Assembly: GCA_027079365.1 (NCBI GenBank)
Contig: JALWVW010000385.1
Coordinates: 1 to 32,619, forward strand
Length of the DNA stretch: 32,619 nucleotides
Direction of reading: 5' to 3'
Origin: Campylobacteraceae bacterium
GTDB lineage: Bacteria > Campylobacterota > Campylobacteria > Campylobacterales > Sulfurovaceae
The translations under genes and the position numbers were made by a program. Shown in pieces: positions 19,160-26,442 of this stretch. The notes beneath the pieces are model-generated. The model searched no databases, had not been told where the DNA came from, and saw only the letters and a program-made list of their open reading frames with translations. The number at the start of each line of letters is the position of its first letter. Positions within the stretch are counted from its first letter, which is position 1.

Positions 19160-20217
19160 AAGAGACCTTTCTTTGGTTGTAATATCAGTTGGGCGGTGGG
19201 TTTTGCACTGCCATGCTGGAGATAATGGAGCAGAGAGAGTGAGTCCTGATAGAGCTGCTCCCGATCCATACACCGCATGGTTTCTATCAGTTTGGCAGCT
19301 GTGACATCTGCCTGTATCAGCTCTGGATGCAGTACTCTGTTCTTGTCTGCTTTGAGCAGAATATTGCCTAAGCCTATGAAAGGAATTCTTACAAGTAGCC
19401 GATAGAGTAGATAGTCCAAAGGTGCAAACTTGTATACCAATGCAAAAGGTGTACCAATCAGTGATGCTTCCAGTGTAGCAGTTCCTTTACAGATAAAGGC
19501 AAAATCACTCTCAAGCAGTGCTGTTCTGGCATCATACCTTACTTCAAATGCCGTAAGGGTACCATAAAGTGTATCTATTTCCTCTTTGGAAAAGTGTCTG
19601 GGGATGACGATTAGAGCTTTGATATCCAGCCTAGATACTGTCTCTTCAAAGATTGGCATCAGCTTGCGAATGATACTTTTGCGTGATCCGGGCATGAAAC
19701 AGAGGGTGTTGATCTCCGGGTTAATACTGGTTTTGAACTGACTGATCTGATCAAGGAGCGGGTGGCCGACATAGGTGATAGGGGCACTGTCACTATAATA
19801 GTTCTTTTCAAAGGGTAGGATAGAGGCGAGCGTATCAATCCTCTCTTCGAGCTTTCGGATGCGCCCCCGCTTCCATGCCCAGGCTTCTGGGAGGATATAG
19901 TAGATGATCTCTTTGTTGGGGTACTTTTTCTTGAGTTTCTTGGCAAGAGGGAGATTGAATCCGGAGGCATCGATCAGCAGGACTTTGTCTGCCTGGGCTG
20001 CCAGTGTGACCATCTCTTCTGCAAGTTTGAGAAAGTAGTGGAGTTTTTTGAGGGCATCGACATACCCCATCACTGCCAGTGACTGCACATCTGCAATAGG
20101 ATTACCGAGTGCCTTGTCGAAAATACCCAAGAGTTCCAGATCTGAGGGCAAATATGGCAATAAAGATTTAAGGTGGGTATTGGCAGAGTATTCATGGGCA
20201 GAGACAAGGAGCTTCAT
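19156..20217 (-). CDS. lpxB: Lipid-A-disaccharide synthase
   Basis: MKLLVSAHEYSANTHLKSLLPYL, LLIDASGFNLPLAKKLKKK, YYILPEAWAWKRGRIRKLE, YVGHPLLDQI, LCFMPGSRKSIIRKLMPIF and CKGTATLEASLIGTPFALVYK. The track's start at 20229 adds four residues; ATG 20217 seems more likely. Confidence 0.93.
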   Translation of the reverse strand: MKLLVSAHEYSANTHLKSLLPYLPSDLELLGIFDKALGNPIADVQSLAVMGYVDALKKLHYFLKLAEEMVTLAAQADKVLLIDASGFNLPLAKKLKKKYPNKEIIYYILPEAWAWKRGRIRKLEERIDTLASILPFEKNYYSDSAPITYVGHPLLDQISQFKTSINPEINTLCFMPGSRKSIIRKLMPIFEETVSRLDIKALIVIPRHFSKEEIDTLYGTLTAFEVRYDARTALLESDFAFICKGTATLEASLIGTPFALVYKFAPLDYLLYRLLVRIPFIGLGNILLKADKNRVLHPELIQADVTAAKLIETMRCMDREQLYQDSLSLLHYLQHGSAKPTAQLILQPKKGLL

Positions 20218-20245
20218 GGGCTGGCACAACTTTATTTTTAATCAG

Positions 20246-20251
20246 TATAAT
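20246..20251 (+). promoter_or_regulatory. Candidate -10 box (TATAAT) for ubiD, overlapping an opposite-strand -10-like sequence for lpxB
   Basis: The sequence AGTATAATACT in the lpxB/ubiD divergent gap reads TATAAT on + and AGTATTATACT on -. Confidence 0.4.
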
Positions 20252-20311
20252 ACTCTTTTATGCGTAATAAATAGTTAATGGTTGCCCATAAAAGCTAAAT
20301 AAAGGATAGTA

Positions 20312-22126
20312 ATGCAAGATGTAGTACAGTGGCTGAAAGATCATGGCGATCTCAAGATCATAGATACCCCTTTGGATGTCGAGTTGGAGATCCCGCATGT
20401 GGCCTATCTGGAGGTCAAACGGGAGAACTCCAGACCGATACTTTTTACCAAGCCTATCTATCGTGCCAAAGGGATCGAATATGAGATGCCTGTGTTGATG
20501 AATATCTTTGCCAACCGTGAGGTGACAGAGAAGATATTTGGCAAGCATCCTGATGAGGTGGCACAGGGTATCGATGATCTTCTAAAACTCAAGCCACCTA
20601 AGGGGCTCAAAGCCAAACTGGCAATGCTGCCCAAGCTCTTCTCGCTGAAAAATGTCTTCCCCAAGCGCATGAAAGGCAAAGGTGCTTGCCAAGAGGTAGT
20701 CATCCCCAGAGCAGAAGTCGATCTAGATACGCTGCCAATCCTCAAGACATGGGAAGAGGATGGCGGACGGTTTATCACCATGGGGCAGGTCTATACCCGC
20801 TCTCTGGATGGAAGTATGCAAAACCTAGGTATGTACCGCCTCCAGCAGTATGGAAAGAACCGTCTAGGGATGCACTGGCAGATACACAAGGATGCCAGCC
20901 ATTTCTTTGACCAGTATCAGCGTGCAGGCAAAAAGATGCCGGTCACTGTAGCCATTGGAGGTGATCCGCTCTATATCTGGTGTGGACAGGCACCGATGCC
21001 ACATGGAATGTTTGAGTTGTTACTCTATGGCTTTGTTAGAAATAAAAATGCCCGCATTGTTAAATCACTGACCAACGAGATTTATATCCCTGCCGATGTG
21101 GATGTGGCAATAGAAGGCTTTGTTGATCCAGAACTTACCGAGATCGAGGGGCCTTTTGGAGACCACACGGGTTACTATACCCTCAAAGAACCGTTTCCTG
21201 TGATGGATATCGAGACGATCACAATGAAGAAGAATCCTATCTTTCAGGCGACCGTCGTAGGTAAGCCGCCGCTGGAGGATAAGTATATGGGCTGGGCGAC
21301 AGAGCGTATCTTCCTGCCGATGCTCAAGCCTATGGCGCCTGATCTTATCGATTACTATATGCCTGAAAACGGCGTCTTTCACAACCTCATACTGGCAAAG
21401 ATGAAAACCCTCTACAAAGGACATGCCCAGCAGTTTATGCATGCATTTTGGGGGGTAGGGCAGATGAGTTTCGTCAAGCATGCGATCTTTGTCGGAGAGG
21501 ATGCGCCTGCATTGGAGGAGCATGAAGCACTCACCGAGCATATTCTCAACAGATTGGAGAGGGGAAAGATCCTCATTACCCAAGGTATCGTCGATCATCT
21601 CGATCACTCTTCTCCTGAGCAGTTGGTAGGTGGAAAACTGGGGGTCGATGCTACAGGAGAAGAGGCAGCGGCTGGGGTAGAGATGCTCCATACCGATGCA
21701 GAGCTGCTGACGATGATACAGCAGATTGATGAGCGGGTCAAAGGACTCAAGCAGTATATGACCCACACCAAAAACCCAATCTGCGTCATCACGGTAGATA
21801 AGCAGCAGTCACAAAAGTACCTCATCTCCAAGCTCCATAGCCTCAGTCCTTATATCAAGCTTCTCCTCATCGTCGATGAGGAGGGGAATGATCTGGAGAA
21901 CCCCTATATGCTCATCTGGCGTGTGGTCAACAATATTGACGCCCAGCGAGATATCACTCTAGAGCCTTTTATCGCAGTAGATGGCACCAACAAAAACAAA
22001 CATGACGGCTACGACAGAGAGTGGCCAGGCGATACGCTCTGTACCCGAGAGGTACTGGAGAGCCTGCGTGAGCGGGGATTGGTAGAGTGGGATGAAGTGT
22101 TTGCTCAGCAGTGGGGACTATTGTAG
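20312..22126 (+). CDS. UbiD family decarboxylase (menaquinone-biosynthesis type candidate)
   Basis: MQDVVQWLKDHGDLKIIDTPLDVELEIPHVAYLEVKRE, WEEDGGRFITMGQVYTRSLDGSMQNLGMYRLQQYGKNRLGMHWQIHKDASHFF and EGPFGDHTGYYTLKEPFPVM. RBS AAAGGA. Confidence 0.94.
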   Translation: MQDVVQWLKDHGDLKIIDTPLDVELEIPHVAYLEVKRENSRPILFTKPIYRAKGIEYEMPVLMNIFANREVTEKIFGKHPDEVAQGIDDLLKLKPPKGLKAKLAMLPKLFSLKNVFPKRMKGKGACQEVVIPRAEVDLDTLPILKTWEEDGGRFITMGQVYTRSLDGSMQNLGMYRLQQYGKNRLGMHWQIHKDASHFFDQYQRAGKKMPVTVAIGGDPLYIWCGQAPMPHGMFELLLYGFVRNKNARIVKSLTNEIYIPADVDVAIEGFVDPELTEIEGPFGDHTGYYTLKEPFPVMDIETITMKKNPIFQATVVGKPPLEDKYMGWATERIFLPMLKPMAPDLIDYYMPENGVFHNLILAKMKTLYKGHAQQFMHAFWGVGQMSFVKHAIFVGEDAPALEEHEALTEHILNRLERGKILITQGIVDHLDHSSPEQLVGGKLGVDATGEEAAAGVEMLHTDAELLTMIQQIDERVKGLKQYMTHTKNPICVITVDKQQSQKYLISKLHSLSPYIKLLLIVDEEGNDLENPYMLIWRVVNNIDAQRDITLEPFIAVDGTNKNKHDGYDREWPGDTLCTREVLESLRERGLVEWDEVFAQQWGLL

Positions 22127-22201
22127 GGGCAGGCCTTGTGTCTGCCTATGGAACATAGACAAATATTGTCATATTGATGGGTAGGCACAAGGCCTGCCCC
22201 T
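22125..22201. repeat. Long perfect inverted repeat (16-bp arms), REP/MITE-like hairpin element
   Basis: Left arm AGGGGCAGGCCTTGTG (22125-22140) is the exact reverse complement of CACAAGGCCTGCCCCT (22186-22201). CCTA (22145-22148) can additionally pair with TAGG (22182-22185). An inner GACAA-ATA-TTGTC hairpin lies at 22158-22170. Confidence 0.9.
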
Positions 22202-22216
22202 CCGAGAGGATAAAAG

Positions 22217-22597
22217 ATGAAACAACTGACTATCAGGGTACTAGATGGAGAATACTCCATCCATAGATTCTCACCCGAAAAGAGCCTTCCTGTTGAGGCA
22301 TTGGGAAGCTCTTTCCTTTCCATTACTAAAACAGCAGAAGAACTCTCTATCGTCTGTGATGCAGCGATCGATCTGGAGGCTGAGAAGGTAGAATGCGGTT
22401 GGTCTTGCCTAAAAGTACTAGGCCCCTTGGACTTTTCCTTGACAGGAATCCTTGCCAAGCTCTCTGCTGTACTGGCAGAAGCAGAGGTCAGCCTCTTTGC
22501 AATCTCTACTTACGATACGGATTATATTCTGGTCAAATCAGAGAGGGTAGCGATGGCCGTTGAGGCACTTGAAGTACAAGGGTATCATATTTCATGA
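22217..22597 (+). CDS. ACT domain-containing protein
   Basis: MKQLTIRVLDGEYSIHRFSP...CGWSCLKVLGPLDFSLTGILAKLSAVLAEAEVSLFAISTYDTDYILVKSERVAMAVEAL is typical of the ACT_7/CASTOR type. Confidence 0.87.
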   Translation: MKQLTIRVLDGEYSIHRFSPEKSLPVEALGSSFLSITKTAEELSIVCDAAIDLEAEKVECGWSCLKVLGPLDFSLTGILAKLSAVLAEAEVSLFAISTYDTDYILVKSERVAMAVEALEVQGYHIS

Positions 22598-23199
22598 AGT
22601 TAGATATCTATGCCGCCTATAGAGAGTTTGCAGATGCTTACGTACCACTCAATGCGATAGAATGGACACTGTTTAAAAATAAACTGATTCCCAAAAGGTA
22701 CAAAAAAGGTGAAACGATACACTATGCTGGGGATATCTGCGATAACCTTCTTTTCATTGGTCATGGACTTGTGAGACTCTATATTATTGATGAAAATGGC
22801 AAAGATCATACCTGGAATATCTGCTTCAATGATAAAAATGCACAGATGCTCAACCTCTTTGTGGTAGATTATGACAGCTTTGTCAACCAGACTGCCTCGC
22901 AGATCAGTTTTGAGGTTTTGGAAGACTGCGAGTTGCTCTCTTTGGGATATGATGAGATGCAACAGATGTATAGACAGCTTAAAAAATCAGAAAGATTCGG
23001 CAGACTGATGGCTGAACTGGCCTACTCATACATGCATAATCTCGTCATAGACAGGCTGACCAAAAGTGCCCAGGAAAGGTATGAGATGCTGATGAGGCAA
23101 ACCCCCGCACTCATGGATAAAGTACCACAATATCATATTGCTAGTTATCTGGGCATCACCCCACAACACCTGAGCAGATTGAAAAATGAACCTATGTGA
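22594..23199 (+). CDS. Crp/Fnr family transcriptional regulator
   Basis: cNMP-like barrel KRYKKGETIHYAGDICDNLLFIGHGLVRLYIIDENGKDHTWNI and C-terminal HTH YHIASYLGITPQHLSRLKNE. ATGA overlap with the ACT gene. Confidence 0.88.
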   Translation: MKLDIYAAYREFADAYVPLNAIEWTLFKNKLIPKRYKKGETIHYAGDICDNLLFIGHGLVRLYIIDENGKDHTWNICFNDKNAQMLNLFVVDYDSFVNQTASQISFEVLEDCELLSLGYDEMQQMYRQLKKSERFGRLMAELAYSYMHNLVIDRLTKSAQERYEMLMRQTPALMDKVPQYHIASYLGITPQHLSRLKNEPM

Positions 23200-23250
23200 A
23201 TGACAAAGCTTCTATGATAGTGTATACTTCGCCAAAAAGGAGTAGCTCTT

Positions 23251-23658
23251 ATGACTAGAAGCATCGCCATCATTGTCAGTATGACCATAGGCATATATGC
23301 AGGAGACATCCACCTGCATATCACAGGACTCAACCAGCCTCTGGGAGATGTGCAAATCGGACTTTATAGCCGAGCAAAAGGGTTTTTGCATGCCGATCGT
23401 GCCTATAAAAAAATCATACGAAAAGCCAAAAAGTCTCTCTACTGCCGCTTCAAGCATATACCCAAGGGAACCTATGCTATTGCCGTTTTCCATGATGCCA
23501 ACAGAAATGGCATACTGGATAAAAACTTTCTGGGTATTCCCAAGGAGCAGACCGGCACATCCAACAATGTGCTAGTGCATTTCGGGCCACCTAGTTTTGA
23601 AAAAGCCAAATTTATACATACCGGAAAGACAAAACTCTCCATCAGGTTGCGACAGTGA
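23251..23658 (+). CDS. DUF2141 domain-containing exported protein
   Basis: Signal-like N-terminus, then GDIHLHITGLNQPLGDVQIGLYS...IPKGTYAIAVFHDANRNGILDKNFLGIPKEQTGTSNN...FGPPSFEKAKF, matching the DUF2141 pattern. RBS AAAAGGAG. Confidence 0.87.
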   Translation: MTRSIAIIVSMTIGIYAGDIHLHITGLNQPLGDVQIGLYSRAKGFLHADRAYKKIIRKAKKSLYCRFKHIPKGTYAIAVFHDANRNGILDKNFLGIPKEQTGTSNNVLVHFGPPSFEKAKFIHTGKTKLSIRLRQ

Positions 23659-25103
23659 AGCACGTTGTTGTCGTAGGTGCTGGGCTTGGTGGTCTCACTG
23701 CTGGTGCATTACTTGCCAAAGAGGGATACAGTGTCACAATACTTGAACAGCACACTGTCGTGGGTGGCTGCGCGACCACTTTCAAGCGAAAGGGTGGATA
23801 CACCTGCGAGGTTGGGCTGCATGAGATGGATGCTGTCTATGGCGACAGGGTCAAGGAGACCTTCGCCTCACTGGGAGTGTATGAGCATGTCACCTTTGTG
23901 CAGCCTGATGCCTTTTACCATATTGCTACGGACGAGCTTGCCTTTACCATGCCTCATGATCGAGAAGCAGCCATAGAGAAGCTTGTGCTGACATTTCCCC
24001 ATGAGAAAAAGGCGATCTTGGAGTACTTTGGCTTACTGGAGACCATTACTAGGGAGTTTGAGCAGCTGATGACCGCCTCTTGGTGGCAGTATGCTATGTT
24101 TCCTTTTGTTTTCAGGCATATATTAAAGTATCGTACCACATCTACAAAGACGCTCATGGAGAGACTTTTCAAAGATGAAACGCTCAAGCTTATTCTCAAT
24201 GCCAATGTTGGGTACTATAGCGACAAAGTAGAAAACCTTAGCTTTCTTCTCCATTCGCTCGCGCAGCACTCTTACTATAGCGGTGGAGGCTGGTATATCA
24301 AAGGAGGCAGCCAGAAATTCTCTGACCACCTGGCCTCTGTTGTACGCCAGCACGGTGGCGAGGTCATCACCAAAGCGACTGTCACACAGATAGAAGCACA
24401 TGCCGTCACCTATATGCATAAAAAACAGACCATAACCATAGAGAGTGATATCGTCATCTCCAATCTCGCTCCTGCAGCTACCTATGCTCTGGCAGACATC
24501 CCCTACCACGAAAAGCGGCAGCCTGCCTCCTCTATTCTCACCATCTATATAGGCTTCAAGCATAATCTCAAGACCGTCTATGGAGAAAAGCCCTACGCCT
24601 CCTTTTTCTTCAAAGGTATCCATGATATCGAGGCGTATGATGCTATGCTGGATAGTGCTATAGAGGAGAGAGGATTTGGCTTTACTGATTATTCCCAGAT
24701 CGATTCAGGACTCACAAGTGACCCAGACAAATCATTTGGAGTGATACTTACCACCGATTTTCTAGTAGAGTGGCAAGATCTATCCAAAGAAGCTTATGAG
24801 CAAAAGAAAGCGATGCTACTGGAGAGATTTTTGGATAAATTGGAGCTAGAGTATCCCAACATCAGGGAATATATCGAATTTGCCGAAGTGGCTACAGCCA
24901 AAACCATACAGAGATATATCAAGACCCCCAATGGCACTGCCTATGGGTTTGCACCCACACCTGAGCAGTTTTTTAGGATCCCCCAAGTCAAGTCAAAAAA
25001 GAGGGAGAATCTCTATTTCGTAGGTGCGTGGGTCATGGGAGGTGGATTCTCCCCGACGATCATGTCTGGGAAGATCTGCTACGAACAGATTTGTACAACT
25101 TAG
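23655..25103 (+). CDS. FAD-dependent oxidoreductase, phytoene desaturase/carotenoid isomerase (CrtI/CrtISO/RetSat)-like
   Basis: VVVVGAGLGGLTAGALLAKEGYSVTILEQHTVVGGCATTFKRKGGYTCEVGLHEMD (dinucleotide-binding fold) and C-terminal NLYFVGAWVMGGGFSPTIMSGKICYEQI. GTG start, GTGA overlap with DUF2141. Confidence 0.87.
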   Translation: MKHVVVVGAGLGGLTAGALLAKEGYSVTILEQHTVVGGCATTFKRKGGYTCEVGLHEMDAVYGDRVKETFASLGVYEHVTFVQPDAFYHIATDELAFTMPHDREAAIEKLVLTFPHEKKAILEYFGLLETITREFEQLMTASWWQYAMFPFVFRHILKYRTTSTKTLMERLFKDETLKLILNANVGYYSDKVENLSFLLHSLAQHSYYSGGGWYIKGGSQKFSDHLASVVRQHGGEVITKATVTQIEAHAVTYMHKKQTITIESDIVISNLAPAATYALADIPYHEKRQPASSILTIYIGFKHNLKTVYGEKPYASFFFKGIHDIEAYDAMLDSAIEERGFGFTDYSQIDSGLTSDPDKSFGVILTTDFLVEWQDLSKEAYEQKKAMLLERFLDKLELEYPNIREYIEFAEVATAKTIQRYIKTPNGTAYGFAPTPEQFFRIPQVKSKKRENLYFVGAWVMGGGFSPTIMSGKICYEQICTT

Positions 25104-25110
25104 ATTTTGC

Positions 25111-25116
25111 TATACT
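25111..25116 (+). promoter_or_regulatory. Candidate -10 box (TATACT) upstream of the small exported protein
   Basis: ATTTTGCTATACTTG about 30 bp before ATG 25146; RBS AAAGGAG lies between. Confidence 0.45.
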
Positions 25117-25145
25117 TGGTGTAGCAATAAGGCAAAGGAGCTCAA

Positions 25146-25523
25146 ATGAAAAAGTTTATACTCATGTCCTGTATGGCCGCAGTCACATATCTTTCCGCTG
25201 GCATGTCACCAGTGCAGATGAAGCAGATACTCAACATCACCAAAGACAACTGGGTAAGCTTTCGCAATTACAATGGCAAACAGCTACTCTATTTTACCCA
25301 TCTGGAGAGTTATACCTGTGGGATCAAGGAAGTGCATTATGGACTCAACCATGATACCCTCGATAGAGTCTGGCTACTACAGCCCTGCGATCCCCAAAAT
25401 CCATTGGCAGTCAAAAAAGATATTGTCTACCTGACTATGCCGCTGGGCTATGCCAAATCTGTAGCAGTGCAGCTGACCTTTGCAGATGGAAGTAAAAGCG
25501 CACTGGTACACAAAGTTCCCTGA
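25146..25523 (+). CDS. Small exported protein of unknown function
   Basis: Signal-like MKKFILMSCMAAVTYLSAG, RBS AAAGGAG, 125 aa; no family recognised. Confidence 0.75.
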   Translation: MKKFILMSCMAAVTYLSAGMSPVQMKQILNITKDNWVSFRNYNGKQLLYFTHLESYTCGIKEVHYGLNHDTLDRVWLLQPCDPQNPLAVKKDIVYLTMPLGYAKSVAVQLTFADGSKSALVHKVP

Positions 25524-25588
25524 TGAAATCAAAAACAGATCTGCTCTTTTTGTGAGCTGACCAAAGGGTTTCTTTAGTAAAGGTTTTC

Positions 25589-25594
25589 TATAAT
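25589..25594 (+). promoter_or_regulatory. Candidate -10 box (TATAAT) for the small ORF starting at 25623
   Basis: GGTTTTCTATAATGG. The ATG at 25593 used in the ORF track falls inside this box. Confidence 0.45.
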
Positions 25595-25622
25595 GGAGAC
25601 AATACCAGTAGAAAGGATTCCT

Positions 25623-25949
25623 ATGTACTATTTGTCTTCTATTGACCGATGTGGGCACTATGAACTGGAAAGTGAACTGAAGCAGTTTTTTAGTCGTATT
25701 CATTATATCAAGCAGCAGTTGGTACAGCAGCACCGTTTTGGTCTCAACCGTATTCAAAGGTACCGTTGCAGACAGAATATTCTTGAGCTGGAGAGGCTTG
25801 AGAATGATTTTGATGCTATTTCCTATAGGGAAGATATACACCATCTCTACCGAAAAGCTCATCGCTATGTCAAGTTGGATTACAGGCGCTTGATAGTACT
25901 TTTTGGTAGAGAGACACTGGGGCGGCATTCTCTGTTTACTTCATTGTAA
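25623..25949 (+). CDS. Small basic protein of unknown function (about 108 aa)
   Basis: ORF with good RBS (AAAGGATTCCT-ATG) and upstream -10: MYYLSSIDRCGHYELESELKQFFSRIHYIKQQLVQQHRFGLNRIQRYRCRQN... No family recognised. Confidence 0.6.
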   Translation: MYYLSSIDRCGHYELESELKQFFSRIHYIKQQLVQQHRFGLNRIQRYRCRQNILELERLENDFDAISYREDIHHLYRKAHRYVKLDYRRLIVLFGRETLGRHSLFTSL

Positions 25950-25964
25950 CGACAGAGTGAGTTG

Positions 25965-26381
25965 TCAGAGCGCCAGCCACGCCCATGCCAGCACCATGTA
26001 CCTTCCCAGTTTGGCGAGAAAAACCAGTATGAGAAACCTTGAGAAAGAATAGCGTGCAATTCCTGCTGCAAAAGTAAAAAGATCTCCGACAAACGGCATC
26101 CAGCTTAGTAGTAGTGTCCATGCTCCATACTGATTAAACAGTGCCTTGAATTTGCCAAACTTGGCAGGATTGATCATGCCTCTCTCCTCCAGCATCGCTT
26201 CGCCACCCAGTCCCATCCAGTAGTTGATGACTGCGCCAAGTGTATTGCCTACTGTGGCTACAGTGATCAGCCACAGTAGGGGGTACCCTTGTTCGATATC
26301 ATAGAGTAGGAGTGCTTCACTGCCCATCGGCCAGAGTGTGGCCGAGATCAGTGCGGAGAAGAAGAGCGTGAGATAAACCAT
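25965..26381 (-). CDS. YqaA family (VTT/DedA-like) membrane protein
   Basis: MVYLTLFFSALISATLWPMGSEALLL...TVGNTLGAVINYWMGLGG...WTLLLSWMPFVGDLFTFAAGIARYSFSRFL. Confidence 0.87.
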   Translation of the reverse strand: MVYLTLFFSALISATLWPMGSEALLLYDIEQGYPLLWLITVATVGNTLGAVINYWMGLGGEAMLEERGMINPAKFGKFKALFNQYGAWTLLLSWMPFVGDLFTFAAGIARYSFSRFLILVFLAKLGRYMVLAWAWLAL

Positions 26382-26442
26382 GCTATGAACCCTTGAGGAC
26401 TTGGATAAAGAGTTATAGCATATTTTTTGTTAGGGCTCTAGG

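Noticed and set aside
19160-19273. 38-aa N-terminal extension of the DegT aminotransferase in the ORF track
   Set aside because: Overlaps the lpxB 3' end; ATG 19159 forms an ATGA overlap with the lpxB stop and begins the conserved sequence.
21065-21766. 233-aa minus-strand ORF opposite the UbiD gene
   Set aside because: Fully antisense to a confidently identified coding frame; low-complexity His/Arg/Leu-rich translation typical of shadow ORFs.
22125-22201. Reading the inverted repeat as an intrinsic terminator for ubiD
   Set aside because: Long GC-rich stem, but the loop is large and no T-tract follows the right arm (TCCGAGAGGA); reported as a repeat element instead.
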